A DNA stretch of 64,000 nucleotides from JAFGJQ01 sp964495075 (GTDB lineage Bacteria > Planctomycetota > Phycisphaerae > UBA1845), in contig CAZBUJ010000023.1 in the NCBI GenBank assembly GCA_964495075.1, positions 3,140 through 67,139 of the forward strand, read 5' to 3'. The position numbers were made by a program, and so were the translations under genes. Position 1 is the stretch's first letter. The number at the start of each line of letters is the position of its first letter. The notes beneath the pieces are model-generated. The model was not told the origin of the DNA. It was given only the letters and a program-made list of their open reading frames with translations, and did no database searches. This document shows, piece after piece, positions 41,059-50,537 of this stretch.

Positions 41059-42996
41059 CTAGAGATAGTCGATGAGCGACAGGTTCATCAGGGTCGAGCC
41101 CGTCATCATCGATGCCTGCAACGCCGTCTGGGCCGCCTGAAAATTGGTCACCGATTCGGCGTAGTCCAAGTCCTTGATCCGCGACAGGTATTCCTGGGTC
41201 GCGTACTTCGCGTCCTCCATCTGGGTCAGCCGATCCTGGAACCCTTTCGACCGGGCCCCTATGACCCCGCGGACCCGCGTGACGTCCTCCATGAACACGT
41301 TGAGACGCTCGGCGGCCAGGCTGATGCCGAGCTGGTCGTTGCCGCGCAACGCCCGCTCCAGGTCATACAGGTACGTCAATACGCTCTGAGCCCGGATTCC
41401 GTTGGTGTCCGTACTCACCAGCTCGGTGTCAGGATCCGTCACTGACTGTTCAAGCCCGAGGTCGTCGATCGCGAAGGAGTTGTTCATCCGCGATACGGCC
41501 AGCATGCCGGTGCCCCCGGTGGTGTCCTCGAGCCGGATTCCCGTCCCCACCGTGGCCAGCGAGGCGACCACGGACACCCCGGCGGCCACGGCGGCATCGT
41601 TGATCAGGTCGATCACGTCACCGATCGTCTCGGCCCCGTCGAGGTCGACGTCGAAGAAACTCCCGTCCTTGGCCGTGACGCGGATGTCCACTTCGCCTTC
41701 CCGGGTCTCCACGCCGCGGCCGTCGTTGAGATCCGCCAGTCGCGTTTCGACGCTGAGCGAGAGGATGCCGAGTTCGGCCGCCGTGGTGCCGCCGTTCTCG
41801 CCGACGGTCATCGACGTGCCGGAGATCAGGTTGATGACCTCGAGCCCTTTGCCGTCCGCCGCGATCACGGCCCGAACGTTCATGTCCGCGTTGTCGATCA
41901 GGTTCAGAATGTCCTGGACGGTCTCGGCCCCGCTCAGGTCGACGGTGGCGACGTCCGCGCCGTTGCGAATCTGAATAGCGTCGGCCAAGTTCACGCCGGC
42001 CCCGGCTGTGAGATCCGCCACCCGGGTGGTCGCGGTCAGCCGGACGTCCAGATCGGCACCAACGATGGGCGTCGCCTGGGCGGTCGGCGTCAGGATTCCG
42101 AGATCGGCGGCGATGAGGCCCGTGCTCGTGTCAGTGATCGAGACGGGCGATCCGCCGGGCGTGATCTGCAGCCCGTTGTCGGTGAGTTCGGCGGTGACGG
42201 CGGCCCCGGCGTCGGTGGCCGCCTGGTTGAACAGGTCCACCACGTCGCCGATGGTGTCGGCCAGGGTCAGATCGACCTGGAACCGGCCGGCCCCGCCCTC
42301 TTCGGTGACCACCAGTTGCCCGGCCCGGATCCCGAACCCGTTCGCTCCGTTGAAGTCCTCCAGTCGGCTGGTGGCGGTGAGGTTCGGATTGAGATCCACG
42401 AGGCCGCCGGTGCGGCCGGTCAACGCCCCGAACACGTCGTGCCCGGAGAAGCTGACGTCTTCGAGTTCATCCTCGGCCACCCGCACCGTCAACGGCGCGA
42501 TGTCGCCGGTGTAGGCCACCCCGCCGGGGGCGTAGTTGAACGGCTGCACCCCGGAGTCGCGTCCCGCGAACAGGTACCGGCCCTGGAACTGCCGATTGGA
42601 GACGGTGATGATCTGGTCGATGATGGCACTGACCAGCTCGGCGGCGGCGGTGCGCTCGTCGGCACTGGAGAGGGTGCCGAGGTTCTCGGCCGCGATGGAG
42701 TGGGCCTGGATCAACAGCTCGTTGGTCTCGGTCAGGGCGCTGTCGGCGGCGACGAGCAGGTTGTCCCCGTGCTGCACGTTGAGCACGAGCTGCTCGCGCT
42801 GATCGAGGATCTCGGTCATCCGCATCACCTGGGCGGCGGCGGCGGGGTCCTCGCTCGGGGCGAGGAAGCGGCGCCCGGCGGCCAGGCGATTCTGCTCGTT
42901 GAACAGCGTCACCTGCCCGTTGCGCATCGCGTGCACGAGCGACAGGGATCGCATGTTGTGACTGACGCGGGTTACGTTGATTGGGCCGACGGCCAT
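41059..42996 (-). CDS. flgL: Flagellar hook-associated protein 3 (hook-filament junction)
   Basis: Joins hook and filament. The 645 residues are about twice the usual length. The N-terminal segment VTLFNEQNRLAAGRRFLAPSEDP and a C-terminal flagellin-like helix (YLSRIKDLDYAESVTNFQAAQ) are conserved. The middle contains three or four related blocks with the flagellin_IN pattern (TIGDVVDLFNQAA at about 275, TVQDILNLIDNA at about 390, TIGDVIDLINDAA at about 475), which explain the size. It lies 25 bases after flgK. Confidence 0.92.
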   Translation of the reverse strand: MAVGPINVTRVSHNMRSLSLVHAMRNGQVTLFNEQNRLAAGRRFLAPSEDPAAAAQVMRMTEILDQREQLVLNVQHGDNLLVAADSALTETNELLIQAHSIAAENLGTLSSADERTAAAELVSAIIDQIITVSNRQFQGRYLFAGRDSGVQPFNYAPGGVAYTGDIAPLTVRVAEDELEDVSFSGHDVFGALTGRTGGLVDLNPNLTATSRLEDFNGANGFGIRAGQLVVTEEGGAGRFQVDLTLADTIGDVVDLFNQAATDAGAAVTAELTDNGLQITPGGSPVSITDTSTGLIAADLGILTPTAQATPIVGADLDVRLTATTRVADLTAGAGVNLADAIQIRNGADVATVDLSGAETVQDILNLIDNADMNVRAVIAADGKGLEVINLISGTSMTVGENGGTTAAELGILSLSVETRLADLNDGRGVETREGEVDIRVTAKDGSFFDVDLDGAETIGDVIDLINDAAVAAGVSVVASLATVGTGIRLEDTTGGTGMLAVSRMNNSFAIDDLGLEQSVTDPDTELVSTDTNGIRAQSVLTYLYDLERALRGNDQLGISLAAERLNVFMEDVTRVRGVIGARSKGFQDRLTQMEDAKYATQEYLSRIKDLDYAESVTNFQAAQTALQASMMTGSTLMNLSLIDYL

Positions 42997-43021
42997 GGTG
43001 TCATACCTCGTACAGCCGGGA

Positions 43022-44752
43022 CTACTGGATAATGTTCATCATCTCCGTCATCACCTGATCGACGACGCTGAGGTACCGGGCCGCCCCCTGAAAGGCCCGC
43101 TCGTACTTCACCAGCTCGATGGCTTCCTCATCCAGGCTCACGCCGCTGATGTTCTCTTTCTGCGTCTGTAGTGCCATAAGAATGGCATCCGCCGCCTCGA
43201 TCCCGGTCTTGGCCGCGGCGCCGGTCACGGCGACGTCGTTGGCCACCGCGTTGTAGAAGTCGAGAATGGAGGACCCGTCGAGCAGCTCGCTCGGCTCGTT
43301 GAGCGCGCCGGCCATCCTGCCGGCATTGTCGCCGTCGCCCGTGAAATTCGTCATCGACGCGGCCAGCCGCCGCGCGTCGCTCTCCACCATCGGGTTGACG
43401 TGAATGTCCCCGGCCGTCGACCCCGCGAAGAACGTGTTGACCCCCAGGGCGGACAGCAGGTTGGCGGTGTCGTCCCGGAAGGTCTGCCCGTCGTTTCCGA
43501 AGCTGAACGTGTACCCGTCGTCCGCATCGAGCTTCAGCTTGTGGTCGAACGTAATCGACGCCGTCACGCCGCTCGCGGTGGCGTTGATGTCGGCCACCAG
43601 CGACTCGAGCGAGGTATCCGTCCCGATGCCGTCGAGGTCCACGTCGATCTGGTAGGCGACCGGGGTGCCGGTGGCGTCGTCGGACACGGTGAGGAAGAAG
43701 CTGCCGTTGCGCGGCGGGTTGCGGAGGCCGGCCTCGGGTGAATTGAGGGCGACGCTCGTATCCGTCACGTCGTAGGTGCCGGTGACCGAGGTGAACCCGA
43801 TCAACCCCTGCCCGTCGGAGTGGACGCGGTTGACCTCGCCGATGAGGCCGGCCGCGAACTGGTCCAGGCTGGCGATGCGGCCGTAGGCCTGGTTCTCGCG
43901 GGCGCTGAGCATACCTTCGATGCGGCCACCGTGCACCGAGACCGGCGAGTGGGTGTCGGCGAACCGGATCACGGCCCGGGCGAATTCGCCATCGACCTGA
44001 GTCTCGGTGGTCAGGCCGCGGCTGACCCCGCCCTGCACGATGGCTTCGCTGCCGATGTAGACGTATACCGACCCGTCGGGTTGATACCGCACGGTGGTGT
44101 CGAAGAGTTCGCTCAGCTCGCGTAGCTTGGCGTCGCGCTGGTCGCGAAGGGAATTGGCCTGCCCCTGCCGCGAGCCCTCGGCCGAGATGATCCGCGCGTT
44201 GAGATCGGCGATCTCGCCGGCCAGCCCGTCGGCGGCGTCCACCAGTCCCTCGATCTGTCCGTTGATCTCCTCTCCCATGGCCAGCAGTTCACGCCGCAGC
44301 CGCTGCACCGACCCGGCGAGGGTCGCCCCGGAAGTGATGGCGACGCTCCGCAGGGCGACGTCTTCCGGGTTGTTCTGCACGTCGCTGAGCACGTTGAAGA
44401 AGTCGGTGAGCTGGGAGGCGATGCCGGCCCCCGACAGTTCGTCGAAGAACGCTTCGATGCGATCGACCCAGTCGGCCTCGGTGGCGGCCGATTCCCGATC
44501 GCCGACCGCCACGCGGATCCGCGACTCGAGCGATTCGTCGAGGTTGCGCTTGAGCGAGGACAGGGCGACCCCGGCGCCCGGTTGCAGGCCCGGCCCCATC
44601 GGCGTGCCGGGCAGGGCGGCCAGACCGGCGGTCTGCCGCACGTAGTCGGCATTGCCGGCGTTGGCGACGTTGTTCCCGACGACCTGCAGGGCGCCCTGGT
44701 ATGACATGACGGCGCTGCGTCCGATCTGTAATGCCGCTGACATCAGTCCCAT
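43022..44752 (-). CDS. flgK: Flagellar hook-associated protein 1
   Basis: First hook-filament junction protein. The 576 residues begin with the rod/hook-type helix (LMSAALQIGRSAVMSYQGAL, then QVVGNNVANAGNADYVRQ) and end with LDEEAIELVKYERAFQGAARYLSVVDQVM, both highly conserved. It contains one flagellin_IN-like segment near SLESLVADINATASG. The gene is 66 bases after flgN and 25 before flgL. Confidence 0.95.
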   Translation of the reverse strand: MGLMSAALQIGRSAVMSYQGALQVVGNNVANAGNADYVRQTAGLAALPGTPMGPGLQPGAGVALSSLKRNLDESLESRIRVAVGDRESAATEADWVDRIEAFFDELSGAGIASQLTDFFNVLSDVQNNPEDVALRSVAITSGATLAGSVQRLRRELLAMGEEINGQIEGLVDAADGLAGEIADLNARIISAEGSRQGQANSLRDQRDAKLRELSELFDTTVRYQPDGSVYVYIGSEAIVQGGVSRGLTTETQVDGEFARAVIRFADTHSPVSVHGGRIEGMLSARENQAYGRIASLDQFAAGLIGEVNRVHSDGQGLIGFTSVTGTYDVTDTSVALNSPEAGLRNPPRNGSFFLTVSDDATGTPVAYQIDVDLDGIGTDTSLESLVADINATASGVTASITFDHKLKLDADDGYTFSFGNDGQTFRDDTANLLSALGVNTFFAGSTAGDIHVNPMVESDARRLAASMTNFTGDGDNAGRMAGALNEPSELLDGSSILDFYNAVANDVAVTGAAAKTGIEAADAILMALQTQKENISGVSLDEEAIELVKYERAFQGAARYLSVVDQVMTEMMNIIQ

Positions 44753-44818
44753 GGTTCGCCTTCGCTTCCTGGCACTCGTTTGCCTCTGGCCGCCCGCCGC
44801 TTCCGCCGGGCGACGTCG

Positions 44819-45340
44819 CTATCCCAACGCATCCAGCAGGCGCCGTCGCGTTGGCACGTCCAGGCCGCCCTGGTGCGTGTACCCGCCGACTCTTGCCCCG
44901 CCGGTCGTCGTCATCGCCGCGAACACGTGTCGGAAGTGCCCGAGGATTTCGCGAGCGATCAGGCCGGCCACGCGATTGCGTTCCGCCACTTGGGCCACCA
45001 CGCGACGCAATCGATCGGCGGCAGCCAAGAGTCGAGTGCCGCCCGGCTCGGCGAGTCGGTTGGCCAGCACGCGAATGTTCATGGACCGGGCCCGGCTGGG
45101 GCTGATGCCGAGCGACTGCCCGACGGCGATCATGATCTGCCGGCGGAGGCCTTCCTGCTCGGTGACCTGCTCGACGAGGGCGGCCTCCCGATCGATGCAC
45201 GAGCGCATCCCCTCGATGTCCGCGGTCCGCATGCGTTCCACCTTCTCGCAGATCACGTCGCGCAGTTGGTCGTGCAGCACCGCCAACCGCTCGAGTAGCG
45301 TCAACAATGCCGTCGTCTGGCTGTCTGCCGTTTTCGTCAT
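44819..45340 (-). CDS. flgN: Flagellar export chaperone FlgN family
   Basis: Predicted chaperone that delivers FlgK and FlgL to the flagellar export gate. The 173 residues are almost wholly helical: TALLTLLERLAVLHDQLRDV opens the protein, and two or three long coiled helices follow (MRSCIDREAALVEQVTEQEG is the typical FlgN region). The stop of the FlgJ-type gene overlaps the start (GTGATG at 45343-45338; either codon could initiate), so translation is coupled. Its position directly before flgK supports the call. Confidence 0.85.
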   Translation of the reverse strand: MTKTADSQTTALLTLLERLAVLHDQLRDVICEKVERMRTADIEGMRSCIDREAALVEQVTEQEGLRRQIMIAVGQSLGISPSRARSMNIRVLANRLAEPGGTRLLAAADRLRRVVAQVAERNRVAGLIAREILGHFRHVFAAMTTTGGARVGGYTHQGGLDVPTRRRLLDALG

Positions 45341-45690
45341 CACGCCTTGTCACTCCCGGTTTCCGACTTCGCGCTGCGAGCCCGCTCGAGCCGCGTCTGG
45401 GCCTCCACCAGCCGCCGGGCGATCGTGTCGGCGAAGCGGAAGGTGCGGGCCTCCCCGGCCTGCTCGGCGAACACCTCGTGCAGTTGGCCCTGGAAGACCT
45501 TCTCCCCGAACCCGCCGTGGCCGTACGCGCCCTTCAGCGTGCTGTCGCGCAACTGCCGCATCAGCGTTCCGTAGAAGATGCTGCCGACCACCTGGTTGAC
45601 CGACTGCTGCAGTTCGCGCTGCACGCGGTCCGTACCGCTTCGGACGGCGGGATCGGGAGGGGACTGGATGGTGTCGGTCACGGTCATCAT
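45340..45690 (-). CDS. Rod-binding protein (FlgJ N-terminal domain only)
   Basis: A 116-residue rod-capping protein. SVNQVVGSIFYGTLMRQLRD, then FGEKVFQGQLHEVFAEQ, match the FlgJ N-terminal domain. The muramidase domain found in gamma-proteobacterial FlgJ is missing, as in many other phyla, so a separate lytic enzyme must open the wall. ATG 45690 has the ribosome site GAGGAG and shares one base with the flgI stop. Confidence 0.9.
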   Translation of the reverse strand: MMTVTDTIQSPPDPAVRSGTDRVQRELQQSVNQVVGSIFYGTLMRQLRDSTLKGAYGHGGFGEKVFQGQLHEVFAEQAGEARTFRFADTIARRLVEAQTRLERARSAKSETGSDKA

Positions 45691-46826
45691 CACTCCTCGA
45701 TCAGCAGTTTCGCGTGGAGCCTTCCCAGTCGATGGATCTCGGTCACGATGGCGATGCGGTCTTCGATCGGCACGCTGAGCCGGTTCAGGGCACCGAGCAG
45801 GTCGGTTACGCCGGTGCTGCCGGCCCGGCTGGGGTCGATGCCGACGAAGGTCTGCGGGCCTACCAGGGCCTCCGCCGTGCCGTCCGGTCCGGCCGGCAGC
45901 ACGGTGACCGTCAGTCCCTTGTGCGACACGATGACCGGCGAGATCGTCGCGTTGCCCGTCACGACGATGGTGCCCGTGCGCCGGTTGATCGTGACGCGGG
46001 CTTCGTCGTCCGGAACGAGCAGCTCCAGGGTCTCGATGTCCCGGATCCAGGAGGCCGGCAGCTGTTCGTGGGGGACGACGACGAGCACGTTCTTCGGGTC
46101 GACCGCCATGGCCACGTGGGTCACGTCCGCCGCCAGAGACAGTTCCGAATCGATGGTCACGGCGATTTCGTGGGCCATCGCCCAACTGGCGTGGCGCTCG
46201 TCCAGCACCAGGGTGATGTAGAGCTGGTTCGGTTCGATCCAGTCGCTCGTGTACGGCAGGTCGCGCCCGACCGCGAGGTAGTTCAGGAGCACGTCCTCTT
46301 CCATCACCGCCCCGCCGGCGATCATCCCTTGCGTGGGCAGGGTCTCGTCGTGGAGTCGGACGGGGCCGGCGGCGTACGCGAAGAACGGCGGAAGCTCAGG
46401 GTTGTCCCGCACCATGGGGTCGTGATGAACCAGGGGTACGGGCAGCAAACGCCCGCCGCGGAGACTCTTGGCGGCCCCGAAAGCGGACACCTGGACGTCG
46501 ACGCGATCCCCCTCGCGAACGCCGCTGTCGGGGATGGTCGCCTCCACGAAGACGAGGGCCACGTCCTTGGAATCCTTCAGTTCGGCCATGGAGACCACCG
46601 GGGCGGCGAGGTCCTTGAGGCCTTCGGCCATGGCCCGCATGGTGGGGGCGTACTCGTCCCCGTCCCCGGTGCCGTCGAGTCCCACGACCAGTCCCAAGCC
46701 GATCAGCCGGTTGATCCGCTGACCTTTGAGCTGGGTGATGTCGGCGATTCGGCAGGTGACGTCGGCCGCGGGGGCGGCGGGCGTCCAGCCGGCGACCAGC
46801 ATGATGATGAGGGCGCTTCGACGCAC
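45690..46826 (-). CDS. flgI: Flagellar P-ring protein
   Basis: Forms the periplasmic ring that supports the rod in the peptidoglycan layer. The 378 residues begin with a signal peptide (1-20, ending APAADV). INRLIGLGLVVGLDGTGDG, VSAFGAAKSLRGGRLL and the C-terminal LLGALNRLSVPIEDRIAIVTEIH are all as in the family. Presence of P and L rings agrees with a didermic envelope. It follows flgH after ten bases. Confidence 0.96.
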   Translation of the reverse strand: MRRSALIIMLVAGWTPAAPAADVTCRIADITQLKGQRINRLIGLGLVVGLDGTGDGDEYAPTMRAMAEGLKDLAAPVVSMAELKDSKDVALVFVEATIPDSGVREGDRVDVQVSAFGAAKSLRGGRLLPVPLVHHDPMVRDNPELPPFFAYAAGPVRLHDETLPTQGMIAGGAVMEEDVLLNYLAVGRDLPYTSDWIEPNQLYITLVLDERHASWAMAHEIAVTIDSELSLAADVTHVAMAVDPKNVLVVVPHEQLPASWIRDIETLELLVPDDEARVTINRRTGTIVVTGNATISPVIVSHKGLTVTVLPAGPDGTAEALVGPQTFVGIDPSRAGSTGVTDLLGALNRLSVPIEDRIAIVTEIHRLGRLHAKLLIEE

Positions 46827-46836
46827 GGTTCACCCC

Positions 46837-47547
46837 TTACACGGGCCGCGTAAAGCCGAGGATCCGGGTAACCCAGCCGTCCTTCGAAGCGTCTCGGACG
46901 GCGCCGCCGTTCTGGTTGTCGATCCTCAGATCCGCGAGTTGCGTGCTCAGGATCGTGTTGTCGGGCGTCACGTCACTCTTCCGGCACGTACCGGTGAGTG
47001 TCATCTCCATGACATCCCGATCGAACTTGAGGTAGTTGCGGGCCTGGAGGACCAGGTTGCCGTTGGGCTTGACATCGATGATCTCCGCGGTGATCCGGGT
47101 GATGAAGCGATCCTCGCGGTCCTTGTCCCCTTCGTTCTTCGACTTCTCCTGGTACCGGTAGTCGATGTTGGGCTTTCCGCGGGCGAACGTGGAGGCACCG
47201 ACGCCACCGTCGATGAACTTGATGAACGCGTCGAGCTGGCTGGTGACGTCGAACTTGCGCTTGGTCTCCTGGGTCGCGTCCGATTCGAAGCTCCGCTGCT
47301 GCCGCACGATGATCGTGATCAGGTCATACACCTCGAACGTCTTGGGCGGATCGACCGGCACGGCGATTATCGAGTGCCGCTCCAGCACCTTGTTGCCCTG
47401 GTACTCGACGGCTTCGCGGCTGCTCGCGGACAGCACCGGCCGGGTGGTGGTAGCCGGGCGTCGGAGGGACGTCGATTGTGCCAGGGCGGTTTGGGCCGCT
47501 CCCGTCGCCAGCATCGCCCAGGCCACCGTGCACCAACGATTCATCAT
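46837..47547 (-). CDS. flgH: Flagellar L-ring protein without a lipobox
   Basis: Outer-membrane ring of the flagellum. The 236 residues have a signal peptide (about 1-23, ending ALAQS) but no cysteine near the cleavage site. Proteobacterial FlgH is a lipoprotein, so this one must hold to the outer membrane another way. VYDLITIIVRQQRSFESDA, ITAEIIDVKPNGNLVLQARNYL and NTILSTQLADLRI are the conserved blocks. The start overlaps flgA by four bases. Confidence 0.92.
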   Translation of the reverse strand: MMNRWCTVAWAMLATGAAQTALAQSTSLRRPATTTRPVLSASSREAVEYQGNKVLERHSIIAVPVDPPKTFEVYDLITIIVRQQRSFESDATQETKRKFDVTSQLDAFIKFIDGGVGASTFARGKPNIDYRYQEKSKNEGDKDREDRFITRITAEIIDVKPNGNLVLQARNYLKFDRDVMEMTLTGTCRKSDVTPDNTILSTQLADLRIDNQNGGAVRDASKDGWVTRILGFTRPV

Positions 47548-48656
47548 TCACCGCCTCCCGCGAGATAGACTTTTCCGTTTTCTTCCCGTTGCGGCGGCAT
47601 GTGCACCTGGACCCGGCGCGGTCCGGTGACCACGCCGGTAATGGTGCGCCGCTTCCCGTCGTGCGTGCGCAGCTCGATAACGTCTCCGAACGCGCCGCTC
47701 TGCATAGCCTTGGCGGCGGTCACCACGGTCACCCCGCCCGCCACGGAGTGCACCTCCACGATCTCGCCGCGATGGACGATGGGGACCGGCTCGAGCTGGT
47801 GGGCTTGAATGGGGTCCCCGGCCGGAATGAACTGGCGGGCCCGCTGCCCGAGCGCCTCGGCCACTTCGGACAACCCCATCTGCGTGAATTGCGTGAACGT
47901 CATGTCGATGACCTGGACGTCGTTCGTCTGGATCATGGCCTTGGCGTTGATGGCCCGGCGCGCCACCAGCACCGGGTGGGAGTAGCTGACCGTCGCCACG
48001 ATGGGGACGACCTGCACCGTCTTGCCGTCCCGGCGAACCGTCACTTCGACGGTGGTCATGCCAAGCAATCGCCCCGACCGTCGCCGGACCACGAACGAAA
48101 ACTCCGGTTCGGAAAGGTCGAGGACCGGCTGGGCGGTTCGCCCGAACTGGACGTTCACCGTGCCGTCCTCCCGCCCGATCTCGTTCCGGAAGTGCTCGAT
48201 CACCGCCTGGCGGAGGGTCCGCGTCCCGGGCGTGGCCGGCGAGGTGGGGTCGACCGGGGCGACGGGCGCGGCCACGGGCGGCGGTGCCGGCACCAGGGGC
48301 CGCGTCACGGCGCACCGCGACGCGCCCTTGACCAGCACGGCCGCGAGATTGACCTTGGCGCGGCCCAGCGCTTCCTTCACGTCCCAGATCTTCACGTAGA
48401 CGGAACCGCCGGGCTTCGGGGCGGGCGCCACGACGAGGCCCCGGATCCGCTCGTACTCGTCCGGTGTGAATCCGTGCAGGTCGCACACGTCGGCCACCCG
48501 GATCTGGTCGTCGACCACCACGGCGGTGGCCCACGCCCGCACGGTGGCCCCCTGGGCCGCCGCGCACGCGATGGCCGACACGCACGCGCCCACCAGGGCG
48601 ACCCGCCGCATCGTTCGCGAGAACACGAATGGGTAGTTGCACTCCTTGCCGTTCAT
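47544..48656 (-). CDS. flgA: Flagellar P-ring assembly chaperone
   Basis: Periplasmic chaperone for FlgI. The 370 residues have a signal peptide (about 14-37). A divergent N-terminal part with a Pro-rich hinge (about 125-150) precedes the conserved SAF-like C-terminal domain, with VLVARRAINAKAMIQTNDVQ, GQRARQFIPAGDPIQAHQLE and GAFGDVIELRTHDGKRRTITG. The ATG at 48656 with AGGAT upstream is preferred over an internal ATG at 48611. It overlaps flgH by four bases. Confidence 0.92.
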   Translation of the reverse strand: MNGKECNYPFVFSRTMRRVALVGACVSAIACAAAQGATVRAWATAVVVDDQIRVADVCDLHGFTPDEYERIRGLVVAPAPKPGGSVYVKIWDVKEALGRAKVNLAAVLVKGASRCAVTRPLVPAPPPVAAPVAPVDPTSPATPGTRTLRQAVIEHFRNEIGREDGTVNVQFGRTAQPVLDLSEPEFSFVVRRRSGRLLGMTTVEVTVRRDGKTVQVVPIVATVSYSHPVLVARRAINAKAMIQTNDVQVIDMTFTQFTQMGLSEVAEALGQRARQFIPAGDPIQAHQLEPVPIVHRGEIVEVHSVAGGVTVVTAAKAMQSGAFGDVIELRTHDGKRRTITGVVTGPRRVQVHMPPQREENGKVYLAGGGE

Positions 48657-48708
48657 CGCTGCATCCTGCCTGCTGAAGAACTCACTCTGTCGTTGCCCCT
48701 ACGTCCGC

Positions 48709-49518
48709 CTAGAACCGCCTGAGGTTCGTGACGACCTGTAAAGCCTGGTCCGCCGCCTGGATGCTCTGACTGTTCAACTCGAACGAACGCTGGGTGGTGA
48801 TCAGGGAGACCAGTTCCCGGACCGGCTCGACGTTGCTCAGTTCGAGCTGGCCCTGGTACACGGCGCCCATGCCGTCGGTCTGCGGGTCACCCACGAACGG
48901 CGGCCCCGAGGCGTCCGTCTCCGCGTACAACGTATTGCCAATCTGCAACAACCCTTCCGGGTTGACGAAACGGGCCAGTTGAATCTGTCCGACCGTGTTG
49001 AGTGTCTCGGACCCCGTCTGGCGCACCCGCACCTCTCCGCTGGCCGAGACGGCGACCTGCGTCGTGTCGGCGGGCACGGTGATCGGCGGCTCCAGCGGCG
49101 TGCCGAGGCTATTGCCCAGCACGATGGTGCCGTCCGGATTCTGGATGAAGTTGCCCGCCCGCGTGTAGGCGACGATGGGCGTGCCATTGAAGATCGAGCG
49201 AACCTGAAAGAAGCCCGGGCCGTTGATCCGCCAGTCAAGCTCCTTGTCGGTCGGGTCGATCGGGCCGGGCGTGAAGTCCAACTGCGTGCCCGACGTCTGA
49301 ACACCCAGACCGACCTGGATGCCGTACGGCGTCGGCTCGTCCTCCGCGTTGGGGATGCCCGGCTCCCGTTTCGTGTCGTAGAGCAGATCCTCGAAATTGA
49401 CACGCGATTTCTTGAACCCCGTCGTGTTGACGTTGGCTAGGTTATTCGCCGTCACGTCCAGCTTCTGGTCCAACGCCTTCATGCCCGACGCAGCCGAATG
49501 AAGCGCTACGATTGCCAT
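48709..49518 (-). CDS. flgG: Flagellar distal rod protein
   Basis: Distal rod subunit. The 269 residues begin ALHSAASGMKALDQKLDVTA, NNLANVNTTGFKKSRVNFED, the classical rod signature, and end with VEPVRELVSLITTQRSFELN, then SQSIQAADQALQVVTNLRRF. The middle LGVQTSGTQLDFTPGPIDPT is also diagnostic of FlgG. It follows the FlgF-type gene after 12 bases. Confidence 0.96.
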   Translation of the reverse strand: MAIVALHSAASGMKALDQKLDVTANNLANVNTTGFKKSRVNFEDLLYDTKREPGIPNAEDEPTPYGIQVGLGVQTSGTQLDFTPGPIDPTDKELDWRINGPGFFQVRSIFNGTPIVAYTRAGNFIQNPDGTIVLGNSLGTPLEPPITVPADTTQVAVSASGEVRVRQTGSETLNTVGQIQLARFVNPEGLLQIGNTLYAETDASGPPFVGDPQTDGMGAVYQGQLELSNVEPVRELVSLITTQRSFELNSQSIQAADQALQVVTNLRRF

Positions 49519-49530
49519 TTTCGGTGATCC

Positions 49531-50292
49531 TTATCCGATCCGTCCCACGCGATTCACGGCCTGGCCGTTGATCTCGTCCTGCATCGTGATCATCCGGGCG
49601 TTCGTCTCGTACGCCCGGGTGACTTCGATCATGGTCATCAACCCCTCCACGGGAGTAACCGTCGAAGCCTCCACGAAGCCCACTTTCAGGCTGGACGTGG
49701 TCGGCTGAGTCTTCACGTCGTTCGTCCCGATGAAGAGGTTCTGGCCGACCTTGCGAAGCTTCCGCACGTCATCCACGTCGACCACGCCCAGGCGGGCGAC
49801 TCGCGTGCCGTCCTGCTCGACGCTCCCCCCGGCGGTGATGTCCACCGGCTGGTGGCGGTTCACCACGATCGGACTGCCCCCTTCGTCGAGGAACTTGATG
49901 GTCCCGTTGCCGGCCATGCTGACCAGCTCGCCCTGCGTGTTGATGGTCATGCGCCCGTCGCGGGTGAAACGGGGCTGGTCGCCGTCGAGCACGGTGAAGA
50001 ACCCGTCGCCATCGATGGCGACGTCGTGCTTGCCGCCCGGTCGAAACGCCCCCTGCTCGAACGAGTGGTACGTGGGCCGCACCCACGGCCCGCCCGTCAT
50101 CCCGTCGTACAGTGGGTTGCGGTAACGCAGGCCGCGGGAATCGGTGGCACTTTCCACCCGTCGCTCGTGGATCACCGCGAGGTCGCGTTTGAATCCCACC
50201 GTGTCGACGTTGGCCATGTTGTTGGCGGCCAGCGCCTGGCGGTACTCATTCACCTGCATGCCGGCCGCGGAGAGCCATAGACCGTAGTCCAT
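49531..50292 (-). CDS. flgF: Flagellar hook-basal body protein (FlgF-type proximal rod)
   Basis: A rod protein of 253 residues with the N-terminal MDYGLWLSAAGMQVNEYRQA and NNMANVDTVGFKRDLAVI, a central IDGDGFFTVLDGDQPRFTRD and the C-terminal PVEGLMTMIEVTRAYETNAR. Position next to flgG and a length near FlgF suggest FlgF rather than hook protein FlgE. Its start shares a base with the stop of the 81-aa gene upstream. Confidence 0.88.
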   Translation of the reverse strand: MDYGLWLSAAGMQVNEYRQALAANNMANVDTVGFKRDLAVIHERRVESATDSRGLRYRNPLYDGMTGGPWVRPTYHSFEQGAFRPGGKHDVAIDGDGFFTVLDGDQPRFTRDGRMTINTQGELVSMAGNGTIKFLDEGGSPIVVNRHQPVDITAGGSVEQDGTRVARLGVVDVDDVRKLRKVGQNLFIGTNDVKTQPTTSSLKVGFVEASTVTPVEGLMTMIEVTRAYETNARMITMQDEINGQAVNRVGRIG

Positions 50293-50537
50293 CAGTTCCA
50301 GCTCGCATCCAAAGGGAAGTCGGGCGGCCCGTCGTCGTCGGCGTGATCGTCATCCAGGGCGATATGCGAACCGCCGACCAGCAGCAGCGCGATGGTCAGC
50401 GACGACGGGTCGGTCGCGATCTCGTCAACGAGTTCGCCGGCCAGCCGTCGAATCGTTTCGCCAAGATCGGCCCACGAGCCTTCGCTGACGAACACCTCGA
50501 TGTCGGGCTCAACGTGCTTCAGGCGGTTGTGGTGCAT
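50292..50537 (-). CDS. 81-aa protein of unknown function heading the flagellar operon
   Basis: An acidic 81-residue protein without signal peptide. Residues 30-60 (IRRLAGELVDEIATDPSSL, then TIALLLVGGSHIALDDD) may be a helix plus strand; the C-terminus is aspartate-rich. The ATG at 50537 has the ribosome site AAGGGAG. A sigma-54-like promoter lies about 66 bases upstream, and the stop overlaps the flgF start by one base, so it is the first translated gene of the flagellar operon. I do not recognise a family. Confidence 0.75.
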   Translation of the reverse strand: MHHNRLKHVEPDIEVFVSEGSWADLGETIRRLAGELVDEIATDPSSLTIALLLVGGSHIALDDDHADDDGPPDFPLDASWN

